Source: an uncultured Campylobacter sp. (lineage in GTDB: Bacteria > Campylobacterota > Campylobacteria > Campylobacterales > Campylobacteraceae). Taken from it: DNA of 64,000 nt. Made by a program: the position numbers and the translations under genes. The stretch covers positions 1 through 64,000 of the forward strand of contig CALKQT010000029.1 in the NCBI GenBank assembly GCA_937990735.1, written 5' to 3'. Of the stretch, positions 44,069-52,184 are shown piece by piece. Below the pieces are notes generated by a model, which saw only the letters and a program-made list of their open reading frames with translations, was not told the origin of the DNA and searched no databases. Numbering within the stretch: position 1 is the stretch's first letter; each line of letters starts with the position of its first letter.

Positions 44069-44074
44069 TATAAT
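44069..44074 (+). promoter_or_regulatory. -10 box for serB
   Basis: TATAAT two bases after the preceding stop, 24 bp before the serB ATG; GCGAGGA ribosome site. Confidence 0.55.
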
Positions 44075-44098
44075 TCCTAAATTTTTGCGAGGATATTT

Positions 44099-44722
44099 AT
44101 GATAAAGCTTTGTGTTTTCGACTTTGATTCTACGCTGATGGACGGCGAGACGATAGGTTTTTTCGCCGCTAAAATGGGCACGCAGCGACAAGTTAGCGAA
44201 ATTACGAAGCGCGCGATGGCGGGAGAGCTTGATTTTTTCGAAAGCCTTAGCGAGCGCGTGGCGCTGATAAAGGGGATGAAGCTTAGCGATGCTAAAGCTA
44301 TCGCGGAAAGCCTGCCTTTCGTTTGCGGCGCTAGCGAGATTATCGCGTATCTAAAGGGCAAAGGCATAAAGGTGATCGTCTTTAGCGGCGGATTTCATCT
44401 CGCTACCGACGCCGCGCAGAAAAAACTAGGCTTTGACGCGAGCTTTGCGAACTATCTGCATGAAAAGGACGGAATTTTAACCGGGCTTTTCGGCGGCGAG
44501 ATGATGTTTGGATACTCAAAAGGCGTCCTGCTTGCGCAGCTTAAATCGCTAATGGGTCTAAAGACGAGCGAAGTAATGTGCGTGGGAGACGGCGCGAACG
44601 ACGTTTCGATGTTCCGCGAGGCGGGACTTAAAATCGCCTTTTGCGCGAATGAAATTTTAAAAAGCGAGGCGAGCGTCTGCATTGAAAAAAAGGATTTGAA
44701 GGAGATTATGAAATATGTATGA
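44099..44722 (+). CDS. serB: phosphoserine phosphatase
   Basis: HAD-superfamily last step of serine synthesis. FDFDSTLMDGET (nucleophile Asp and catalytic Asp), VIVFSGGFH, and VGDGANDVSMFREAGLKIAF. 207 residues. Overlaps tal by 8 bp. serC, the preceding step in the pathway, is at 58965 in this window. Confidence 0.95.
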   Translation: MIKLCVFDFDSTLMDGETIGFFAAKMGTQRQVSEITKRAMAGELDFFESLSERVALIKGMKLSDAKAIAESLPFVCGASEIIAYLKGKGIKVIVFSGGFHLATDAAQKKLGFDASFANYLHEKDGILTGLFGGEMMFGYSKGVLLAQLKSLMGLKTSEVMCVGDGANDVSMFREAGLKIAFCANEILKSEASVCIEKKDLKEIMKYV

Positions 44723-45722
44723 TAAAGCCCTAAATTTCAGCCTTTGGTGCGACTTTTTGGAGCGCGATTTTATCGATAAAGATTTCGACGAGCTGATCAA
44801 AAAGGGGATAATTAACGGCGCGACTTCCAATCCCGCGATCTTTAAAAACGCAATCCTAAGCTCCTCCGCATACGATGCGGCCAAAGAGGAATTTAGAAAA
44901 AAAGAGCCTAAAAAGCTGTATGAAATTTTAGCCACCGCGGACATCAGAAGCGCGGCGGAGAGCCTGCTTAAAAATTTCATTAACGGCGATGACGGCTTTG
45001 TGAGTATCGAGGTTGATCCGTGCTTTGCAGACGACGCCGAGGCGATGTATCGCGAGGGCAAGCACCTATACGGCACGATCGGCATGCCAAACGTAATGAT
45101 TAAAATCCCCGCGACCAAGGCGGGCTACGAAGCTATGCGTGATCTGCTAAAAAAGGGGATCAGCGTAAACGCGACCTTGGTTTTTTCGCCGGAGCAGACC
45201 GTAAAATGTATAGAGGCGATAAAAGAGGGGATCGCGGGCTTTCGCCGCTACTTTCCGAAGGCAAATTTACCAAAAACCGTAATTAGCATCTTCGTTAGCC
45301 GCTTCGATAGGTTGCTGGATGAAAAAATGGCCGCAGCAGGCCTTTCTACCGGCAAAATCGGCACGATGAACGCTTCAAAATGCTACAATATTATCACTAA
45401 AGAAAATTTAAACTACGTAAAGCCGCTGTTTGCGAGCACGGGCGTAAAAGGAGATGATCTGCCAAAGGATTACTACGTCAGAGAGCTAATGTATCCGGGC
45501 TGCGTAAACACCGCGCCGCTTGAGACGATAGAGGCTTTTGTAAGCGGCGATCAAAAACCCAAAACGCCGCCGAGCGATGAAGAGATAGAGCATTTTTTCG
45601 CCCGGGTAGCGGATGCGAAGATCGATATGAAAAAAGCGTATAAAAAGCTGCTGGATGATGGTCTGGTGGCTTTTGAAGAAGCATTTAAAGAGATAATAAA
45701 AACACTTAAAAAGGAGAAATGA
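44715..45722 (+). CDS. tal: transaldolase
   Basis: Pentose-phosphate enzyme. GATSNPAIF near residue 38, VMIKIPATKAGYEAM with the Schiff-base Lys, and ISIFVSRFDRLLD. 335 residues, long form of the family. Overlaps serB by 8 bp and the pilT start by 4 bp. Confidence 0.94.
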   Translation: MYDKALNFSLWCDFLERDFIDKDFDELIKKGIINGATSNPAIFKNAILSSSAYDAAKEEFRKKEPKKLYEILATADIRSAAESLLKNFINGDDGFVSIEVDPCFADDAEAMYREGKHLYGTIGMPNVMIKIPATKAGYEAMRDLLKKGISVNATLVFSPEQTVKCIEAIKEGIAGFRRYFPKANLPKTVISIFVSRFDRLLDEKMAAAGLSTGKIGTMNASKCYNIITKENLNYVKPLFASTGVKGDDLPKDYYVRELMYPGCVNTAPLETIEAFVSGDQKPKTPPSDEEIEHFFARVADAKIDMKKAYKKLLDDGLVAFEEAFKEIIKTLKKEK

Positions 45723-46939
45723 TGGCGGGTTCTATAGATTATTCGCAGTATCAAGTTGACGCTTCTACGCTGGATTTTAAGCAGCGAGATAGGCTAAATA
45801 AATATCTGGAATTTTTGATCCAAAACGGCGGTAGCGACCTTCATATCAAATCGGGTGCGGTTATTAGAGGTCGCATTCACGGCGAGCTGGTAAAATTTAG
45901 CAAAACGCCTTTTTTAAAAGAGGATGCAATGACGCTAGCTAAGGAGCTTCTCATTACGCGCTTTCCTGAGCTTATCGAGAAAAAGAGCGTGGATTTTACC
46001 TACAAGCTAAACGAAGATTATCGCTTCCGCGTTAATATTTTCTTTCAGATCGACGGTATCAGCGCGGTTTTCCGAACGATCCCGGTTAAAATTCCAGAGA
46101 TCGACGATCTAGGTCTGCCGCCTTCGATCAAAGATATTTGTGACACGGCTATGCGCGGCGTCGTGCTACTTACGGGGCCTACGGGAAGCGGAAAGACGAC
46201 AACGATCGCAAGCATGATCAATCGCATAAATAGGCAAAGAACTAGCCACGTCGTTACGATCGAGGATCCCGTCGAGTTTGTTTTCAAAGACGATAAATGC
46301 ATCATCAATCAGCGCGCTATCGGTGAGGACTGCAACAACTTCGCCGATTCGCTTCGCGCAGCGCTGCGAGAGGATCCGGACGTTATATTTGTGGGCGAGA
46401 TGCGTGATTTGGAAACGATCGAGACCGCACTTCATGCCGCAGAAACGGGCCACTTAGTGTTTTCGACGGTGCACACTATTGATGCAAAAGAGACGGTAAA
46501 CCGTATCATTGCGATGTTTGAGCAGGCCGAACAGGAGCGTATCCGAATGACGCTAGCATCCGTCCTAGAGGCGGTCATCTCTCAGCGCCTTGCCCGTACT
46601 ATCGAGGGCAAGCGCGTAGCCGTCGTTGAAATTCTACGTAAAAACACCCGTATTAAGGATATGATACTTGATGCGCGTGACGATGAAATTCCAGACGCGA
46701 TTGCCGACGGTCGCAACACCTACGGCATGCAGACCTTCGATCAGCACCTGCTCGATCTTTACAGAGACGGCGTCATCACCCGCGAGGAGGCACTGGATAA
46801 GGCTTCTAAGCGAAACGACCTCGATCTGCAGATCAAAAACGTCGATCTTGCCAAAAAAAGGGATTTGGCAGCAGAATCGGGAGAGAGCGCCGAGGAGATG
46901 CTCGCCGGCGAAGTCGTACAGCTAAAAGAGATCCGCTAA
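45719..46939 (+). CDS. pilT: PilT-type secretion/retraction ATPase
   Basis: Hexameric cytoplasmic ATPase of type IV pili or pseudopili; retraction powers twitching or DNA uptake. Walker A GPTGSGKTT near residues 153-161, Asp box VTIEDPVEFV, Walker B DPDVIFVGEMRDLETIETAL, and His box HLVFSTVHT. 406 residues. No pilin or assembly genes are near; the link to DNA uptake is a guess. Followed by two hairpins. Confidence 0.9.
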   Translation: MMAGSIDYSQYQVDASTLDFKQRDRLNKYLEFLIQNGGSDLHIKSGAVIRGRIHGELVKFSKTPFLKEDAMTLAKELLITRFPELIEKKSVDFTYKLNEDYRFRVNIFFQIDGISAVFRTIPVKIPEIDDLGLPPSIKDICDTAMRGVVLLTGPTGSGKTTTIASMINRINRQRTSHVVTIEDPVEFVFKDDKCIINQRAIGEDCNNFADSLRAALREDPDVIFVGEMRDLETIETALHAAETGHLVFSTVHTIDAKETVNRIIAMFEQAEQERIRMTLASVLEAVISQRLARTIEGKRVAVVEILRKNTRIKDMILDARDDEIPDAIADGRNTYGMQTFDQHLLDLYRDGVITREEALDKASKRNDLDLQIKNVDLAKKRDLAAESGESAEEMLAGEVVQLKEIR

Positions 46940-46947
46940 GTCGCAAA

Positions 46948-46986
46948 TTTTAAAATTCTAAATTCTTGCAATTTAGAATTTTAAAG
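46948..46986 (+). terminator. AT-rich long hairpin after pilT
   Basis: AAAATTCTAAATT / AATTTAGAATTTT, 13 exact pairs with a 5-nt loop, extendable to 16; both arms carry RAATTY words. Confidence 0.65.
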
Positions 46987-47018
46987 AATTCTGCCTGCTG
47001 CCGCGCGGGCGGAATTCT
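46985..47018 (+). terminator. second hairpin after pilT
   Basis: AGAATTCTGCC / GGCGGAATTCT, 11 pairs with one G-U, loop 12 nt, abutting the first hairpin; GAATTC in each arm. Confidence 0.55.
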
Positions 47019-47188
47019 ATTCGCTTGCTCGTGCATATACGAGTATGTCTTGAGTTCGCAGGATTTAGCGTAAATTTAATCGGCTAAATTCCGTGCGATT
47101 TTACTTCTAAATTTCATCGCGGCGCTTAAATAGATTTAAAGCAACATTTAGCTATTATCACGCTTCATTTTTTCACAAAGGAAACCTA

Positions 47189-47725
47189 ATGTTAGAAGGT
47201 ATCGTTAGAGATAGTATCGGTAAAAGGGCTTCAAAATCCCTAAAACGAGATGGTTATCTAATCGCTAATATTTATGCGAAAGGATTTGAAAATATTAACG
47301 CAGCGTTTAAAGTAAACGACTTTATCAAAGCTATGCGCGCAAAAGAAGATCTTCCCTTCGAGGTTAGCGTGGGCGGTAAGACATATCGCGTTATAGTGCA
47401 AGAATACCAAAAGCACCCCGTCACAAATACCCTAACTCACGTAGATTTGCGAGTAGTTCAGGATGACGTCGTAAGTAAATATTTAGTGCCGGTTAAGGTA
47501 ACTGGCGTCGCTAAAGGGCTAAAAAACAAAGGTATTTTGGTGCAATCCAAGCGCCGTATCGCCGTAAAATGCGCAGGCAAAGATCTACCAAACGATTTTA
47601 CGCTAGATGTGAGCGATCTTGACGTAGGCGATTCGCTTTTGATCCGAGACATTCCGTTAAAAAAGGGCATCAGCATCATCCTAGACGGCTCGGTAGCGGT
47701 AGTCGGAGTTACTTCGGCTAAATAG
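47189..47725 (+). CDS. rplY: 50S ribosomal protein L25 / general stress protein Ctc
   Basis: Binds 5S rRNA. 178 residues, the two-domain Ctc form: N-terminal L25 domain (LEGIVRDSIGKRASKSLKRDG, shown as adjoining motifs; VNDFIKAM; NTLTHVDL) and C-terminal TL5-type beta domain (RRIAVKCAGKDLPNDFTLDV). AAAGGAAAC ribosome site. Heads the conserved rplY-pth-lptF/G-lysA order. Confidence 0.93.
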   Translation: MLEGIVRDSIGKRASKSLKRDGYLIANIYAKGFENINAAFKVNDFIKAMRAKEDLPFEVSVGGKTYRVIVQEYQKHPVTNTLTHVDLRVVQDDVVSKYLVPVKVTGVAKGLKNKGILVQSKRRIAVKCAGKDLPNDFTLDVSDLDVGDSLLIRDIPLKKGISIILDGSVAVVGVTSAK

Positions 47726-47733
47726 GGGCGCCT

Positions 47734-48291
47734 ATGATACTGATCGCAGGACTTGGGAATCCTGCTCAGAAATACGCAGACACCAGACACAACGTCGGAT
47801 TTATGCTAATCGACGAAATTTTAAAGACGGGCGGCTTTAGCGAGCTTGGCTCGTCTAAATTCCAAAGCGAGCTCTTTAAAAAGGGCTCGCTTCTTCTTTT
47901 AAAACCCCAAACTTTTATGAACTTAAGCGGCAACTCCGTAAAGGCGGTGAATGATTTTTATAAACCCGAGCGCATCATTGTGGTGCACGACGATATAGAT
48001 TTGGATCTAGGCGCCGTTAAATTTAAAAAAGGCGGCAGTAGTGGCGGGCACAACGGCATCAAATCGATCGACGCGCTAATCGGTGCAGATTACGAGCGCG
48101 TGCGTATCGGCGTGGGCAAAAAACGGCAGGACCAGGATGCGGCAAATTTCGTGCTCGGAAATTTTAACGAAAGCGAGCGCGAGAAGCTGAGCGAGATTTT
48201 ACCCTACGTCGCGCGCGCGGTAGAGGAGCTCATTTGCTCGGATATAGAGCAGATCGCGCAAAAATTTACGATTAAAAAGGCTAGGGTGTGA
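47734..48291 (+). CDS. pth: peptidyl-tRNA hydrolase
   Basis: Releases tRNA from prematurely ended peptides. GLGNPAQKYADTRHNVGFML with the catalytic His, KPQTFMNLSGNSV and VVHDDIDLDLG, GGHNGIKSI. 185 residues. 8 bp after rplY, overlaps the next gene by 4 bp. Confidence 0.96.
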   Translation: MILIAGLGNPAQKYADTRHNVGFMLIDEILKTGGFSELGSSKFQSELFKKGSLLLLKPQTFMNLSGNSVKAVNDFYKPERIIVVHDDIDLDLGAVKFKKGGSSGGHNGIKSIDALIGADYERVRIGVGKKRQDQDAANFVLGNFNESEREKLSEILPYVARAVEELICSDIEQIAQKFTIKKARV

Positions 48292-49334
48292 AGTTATACG
48301 TAAAATACGCGGCTCTTTCCTATCTGAAGTATTTTTTTATCCTTCTAATAGCCCTTGAGTGCTTTTATGTAGGCATCGATGTGCTTACCAATCTCAAAGA
48401 TTTTCCCTCAAGCGCAAATACTGCTCTTTTATATATCGCCCTAACAGCTGCAGTCGCGCTTAGCTACACGCTACCGCTAAGTCTTATTTTTGCGCTTATT
48501 TTGATGGGCTTTAATATGATCCGTAGCAACGAGCTGGTGAGCTTTTATGCGCTTGGGGTTAGCAAAAACGCTCTGATAATCCCTCCATTTTTGATTGCAC
48601 TTGCGATTACTACAGGCTTTATAGCTTTAAATTCCACCCCGTTTGCATACGCGCTAAAATTTCAAAAGAATTTAACCGATTTATCGCCTACGGGGGGAGA
48701 TATGTTTTTGAAATTTGAGGGTAAATATATCTACATCAAAGCTCTAAACGGTAAAAACGCAAATGATATAACGATCTTTGATATGGGTGATAACTCCGTT
48801 GCTTCGCGCTCGCACGCAAGCTCTGGCGAATACGCAGGTAAAATTTGGCATCTGCGCGACGTAAATACCACGACTTTACCAGTGCAGCTTAAGCTTGGAG
48901 GAAGTGGATTAAAAAGTAAGCTTAGCGCGCAGAGCGAGGCGCTTAAGGGCTTTGATCCAAGCTCAATTGCAAGCGTTTATGATACGAGTAATGTATATTC
49001 GATCAGGGATGCTCTGCGTTCGATCCGCACCTTTTCGCATCAAGGCGTAAATATCTCCGCTATAAAAGCAAGTCTTTATAATATGATATTTTTTCCGTTG
49101 TTTGCACCTTTGGCGGTATTAGTTCTGTATTATTATCTGCCCGTTACGGGACGATTTTTTAATCTCGCACTGCTAAGCTTTGGATTTTTTATCGCTACGC
49201 TATGCGCTTGGGGAGTGCTTTTCGTGTTAATTAGATTTTCTCTCAACGGCGTCATCATCCCAGAACTTGGCATTATCGTGCCCATAACAGCGTTATTAGG
49301 CTTTGCAGCATTTTTAGTTTTTAAGCATCGTTAA
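48288..49334 (+). CDS. LptF/LptG-family LPS export permease
   Basis: YjgP/YjgQ-type inner-membrane permease that moves lipopolysaccharide toward the outer membrane. Six helices: three in residues about 10-120, a periplasmic domain with YIYIKALNGKNANDITIFDM, and three more in 262-345. 348 residues. GTG start overlapping the pth stop. LptF versus LptG cannot be told from this copy alone. Confidence 0.9.
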   Translation: MKLYVKYAALSYLKYFFILLIALECFYVGIDVLTNLKDFPSSANTALLYIALTAAVALSYTLPLSLIFALILMGFNMIRSNELVSFYALGVSKNALIIPPFLIALAITTGFIALNSTPFAYALKFQKNLTDLSPTGGDMFLKFEGKYIYIKALNGKNANDITIFDMGDNSVASRSHASSGEYAGKIWHLRDVNTTTLPVQLKLGGSGLKSKLSAQSEALKGFDPSSIASVYDTSNVYSIRDALRSIRTFSHQGVNISAIKASLYNMIFFPLFAPLAVLVLYYYLPVTGRFFNLALLSFGFFIATLCAWGVLFVLIRFSLNGVIIPELGIIVPITALLGFAAFLVFKHR

Positions 49335-49379
49335 GCCTTGATTTGTTAGAATGGCGCAAAATTTATCGGTGGAAATTCT

Positions 49380-50693
49380 ATGGATTATTCAAGCTTAGCC
49401 TGCAAATACGGCACCCCCTTATACGTTTACGATTTTAACGAGATACAAAAGAATTTCATAGCGCTCAAAGAGGCCTTCGCCGCGCGCAAGTCGCTCGTTT
49501 GCTTCGCGATCAAGGCAAGCTCGAATTTAAGCATTTTAAAATTTCTATCGGATCTGGGCAGCGGCTTTGACTGCGTCAGCATCGGCGAGCTGCGCCGCGC
49601 TCTGTATATCGGCGCAAAGAGCTATAAGATCATATTTTCAGGCGTCGGTAAGCAAGACGGCGAGCTAGAATTTGCGCTAAAGTCGGACATCTTGCTGATA
49701 AATTTAGAAAGCGAGGCCGAGATGCTGCGCCTGGAAAGGATCGCGCAAAAGCTAAACAAGCCCGCTCGCATTAGTATCCGTGTAAATCCAAACGTTGACG
49801 CCAAGACCCATCCCTACATCTCCACGGGGCTAAATGAGAACAAATTCGGCGTTAGCATCGAGACCGCGCGCAAGATGTATATCTACGCCAAAAAGAGCAA
49901 ATTTTTAAATCCCGTCGGCATCCACTTTCACATCGGCAGCCAACTTACGGAGATCGCGCCGATCTGCGATGCCGCAAAGATCGTAAGCGATCTACTGCGC
50001 GAGTTGCGAGCCCTTGAGATCGATATAAAATTTTTCGACGTGGGCGGCGGCATCGGCATCCGCTACGAGGATGAAAAACAGATCGTGCTCTACGACTACG
50101 CGCAGGGGATCTTGCGCAGCCTAAGCGGGCTGGACGTCACGATCGTGTGCGAGCCGGGGCGCTTCATCACGGGAGCTGCGGGGGTATTTCTTACTCGCGT
50201 GCTTTACGAAAAACAAAACTGCGGCAAGCGCTTCGTCATCGTTGACGGCGCGATGAACGATCTCATACGCCCGAGCCTCTATGGCGCGCACCACGCCATC
50301 GAAATCATTGGCGCTTCGGAGGGTATAAATTTGAACGAAGCTGGCGATAGCGAAGTAAATTTAGGCGGCAGGGGCTCGGATCAAACAAGCAGCTCCCGCG
50401 CGGATGAAAAAATTTTGAGCGGCGTAAATTTGGCCGCAGCTAGCCTCTGCGACGTCGTGGGACCGATCTGCGAAAGCGGCGACTTTCTAGCCAAAGGGGT
50501 GAGTTTACCCGACTTGCAAAGTGGCGATCTGCTCGCGATCAAAAGCGCAGGCGCCTACGGCTTTTCGATGTCGAGCAACTACAACACCCGCTGTCGCGCC
50601 GCCGAGGTCGCGGTTTACGACGGGCAGGACCGCCTGATTAGAAAGCGCGAGAGCTTTGATGATCTAATCGCGCTCGAAAAGGATTTCGTATGA
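49380..50693 (+). CDS. lysA: diaminopimelate decarboxylase with repeat-derived insert
   Basis: PLP enzyme, last step of lysine synthesis. CFAIKASSNLSIL holds the PLP Lys, GIHFHIGSQLTE and FFDVGGGIGIRY follow, with CEPGRFI and VVGPICESGDF near the C-terminus. Residues about 311-352 (nt 50311-50437) are an insert absent from usual LysA, containing INL, VNL, KIL and VNL, each an RAATTY word. 437 residues, about 35-40 over the normal length. Catalytic motifs are intact. Confidence 0.95.
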   Translation: MDYSSLACKYGTPLYVYDFNEIQKNFIALKEAFAARKSLVCFAIKASSNLSILKFLSDLGSGFDCVSIGELRRALYIGAKSYKIIFSGVGKQDGELEFALKSDILLINLESEAEMLRLERIAQKLNKPARISIRVNPNVDAKTHPYISTGLNENKFGVSIETARKMYIYAKKSKFLNPVGIHFHIGSQLTEIAPICDAAKIVSDLLRELRALEIDIKFFDVGGGIGIRYEDEKQIVLYDYAQGILRSLSGLDVTIVCEPGRFITGAAGVFLTRVLYEKQNCGKRFVIVDGAMNDLIRPSLYGAHHAIEIIGASEGINLNEAGDSEVNLGGRGSDQTSSSRADEKILSGVNLAAASLCDVVGPICESGDFLAKGVSLPDLQSGDLLAIKSAGAYGFSMSSNYNTRCRAAEVAVYDGQDRLIRKRESFDDLIALEKDFV

Positions 50694-51124
50694 TCCGCGC
50701 GGCTAGCCGTCCAAAACGGGGCGCGATCTTAAATTTCAAATCCGAACGCGCAGCGGCTTTAAATTTTAACGCAGCAGCAAGCACTGTCTTAAATTTTAAA
50801 CGCACCGCCGATTTAAATTCTAAGCCTGAACGCGCCGCCGCTTTAAATTTCAAATCCGAACAAAATGCGCCTCTAAATTTTACGGCAAAACAAAGCCCCG
50901 TTTTAAATTTTAACTGCGTCTCTTTAAATTTCAAATCCCGCTGCGACGAATTTTATCGCGCCTTCTTAGTGCGCGGAAGTTGCGGTACAGTAATTGCAAG
51001 CGATGAAATTTTAAGTTCGCGCGGTAAGAATTTCAAAGCCTGCGGCAAGAGCGGCGGCGTGAAATTTTTAAAATCGAAATTTAGGGGCGAGCAAAAGGAG
51101 GGTTGTGATGCAAAATATCGATGA
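50690..51124 (+). CDS. repetitive spacer ORF bridging lysA and pheA (doubtful gene)
   Basis: 144 codons, from an ATG that overlaps the lysA stop (ATGA, with AAAAGGA 6 bp upstream) to 20 bp inside pheA. The first 85 residues are an array of LNFK/LNFN-type units every 10 residues; the rest is basic and unstructured. No family. In C. jejuni a HAD-family gene occupies this place as I recall. Either a low-complexity protein, or a spacer kept translatable. Confidence 0.3.
   Translation: MIRAASRPKRGAILNFKSERAAALNFNAAASTVLNFKRTADLNSKPERAAALNFKSEQNAPLNFTAKQSPVLNFNCVSLNFKSRCDEFYRAFLVRGSCGTVIASDEILSSRGKNFKACGKSGGVKFLKSKFRGEQKEGCDAKYR
50729..50935. repeat. 30-bp-period TTAAATTT array
   Basis: TTAAATTT-like words start at 50729, 50759, 50789, 50813, 50843, 50873 (CTAAATTT), 50903 and 50924: spacings 30, 30, 24, 30, 30, 30, 21. 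Between them GAACGC/GCAGCG-like GC-rich filler recurs imperfectly. Confidence 0.9.
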
Positions 51125-52184
51125 TCTGCGCGTTTGTATTGACAGGCTGGATGATGAAATTTTGCGCCTTATCGACGAGCGCATGGGGTTTGTCAAAAAG
51201 ATCGGCGAGCTGAAGCAGACCGCGGGCAGCGCGATCTACCGCCCGGAGCGCGAGCGCTCGATCATTAGCAGGCTGGACGGCGGGAAGGCGCGAAATCTAA
51301 GCAAAGAGGCGATCGAGGCGATATTTTTTGAAATTTTTTCGGTTTCGCGAAATTTAGAAAAGCCGCAGATCGTTGCGTTTTTGGGGCCTTTCGGTACCTA
51401 TTCGCACCAAGCCGCCAAGAGCCGCTTCGGCGCGGTAAGCTCCTATCTGCCGCTCTCAAATATCGAGGCAGTCTTTAAGGAGCTTGATAGCGGCGAGGCC
51501 AAATACGGCGTCGTGCCGATCGAAAACAACACCGAAGGCGCGGTGGGAGCGACGCTTGATTGCTTGCGAAAATATGAGGGCGTCAAGATCGTCGCCGAAA
51601 TTTATATGGATATCCACCACTGCTTTGCGAGCCACTGCGACGACGTAAGCACGGTGGATCAGATATTCTCGCATCCGCAGGGATACAATCAGTGCCTTAA
51701 ATTTTTAGACGATCACGGCCTTAGCGGAGTTAAATTTACCGCGACCAAATCGACCGCGCTTGCGGCGCAGATGGCGGCTGCCACGCCGCACTCCGCCGCG
51801 ATCTGCTCCAAGATCGCCGCCGATCTTTACGGCGTGCCGATGATGTTTCAAAAGATCGAGGACAACTCTGCCAACCGCACGCGCTTTTTCGTGCTGAGCG
51901 ACTTCAAAAACCAAAAGAGCGACCGCAACAAAACAAGCATCCTAGCCAAAACCGACGACCGCCCGGGCGGGCTCGTGGACTTTTTGCAGATGTTTCGCAA
52001 CGAGGGGATAAATTTAACCAAATTAGAAAGCCGCCCTGTCAAGCTTAGGGATTTTAAATGCGTCTTTTATGTCGATTTTGAAGGGCACATCGATGACGAG
52101 CGAGTGGCGCGTGTGCTGCAAAACGCGCAGAAAAACGGCCACGAAATCACATGGTTGGGAAGCTATATAAACGGAGGGGAGTGA
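51108..52184 (+). CDS. pheA: bifunctional chorismate mutase / prephenate dehydratase
   Basis: Makes phenylpyruvate from chorismate. I prefer the ATG at 51108 over the GTG one codon earlier; AGGAGGG precedes it. N-terminal AroQ-type mutase (DDLRVCIDRLDDEILRLID), central dehydratase (FLGPFGTYSHQAA, GVVPIENNTEGAVG, NRTRFFVLS), C-terminal ACT domain (LESRPVKLRDFKCVFYVDFEG, as adjoining motifs) for Phe feedback. 358 residues. Overlaps hisC by one base. Confidence 0.95.
   Translation: MQNIDDLRVCIDRLDDEILRLIDERMGFVKKIGELKQTAGSAIYRPERERSIISRLDGGKARNLSKEAIEAIFFEIFSVSRNLEKPQIVAFLGPFGTYSHQAAKSRFGAVSSYLPLSNIEAVFKELDSGEAKYGVVPIENNTEGAVGATLDCLRKYEGVKIVAEIYMDIHHCFASHCDDVSTVDQIFSHPQGYNQCLKFLDDHGLSGVKFTATKSTALAAQMAAATPHSAAICSKIAADLYGVPMMFQKIEDNSANRTRFFVLSDFKNQKSDRNKTSILAKTDDRPGGLVDFLQMFRNEGINLTKLESRPVKLRDFKCVFYVDFEGHIDDERVARVLQNAQKNGHEITWLGSYINGGE

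Noticed and set aside
50729..50935. The 30-bp-period array as a CRISPR
   Set aside because: The repeated part is only about 8 bp (TTAAATTT) and the filler between is itself similar from unit to unit; no 28-37-bp conserved repeat, no leader, no cas genes.
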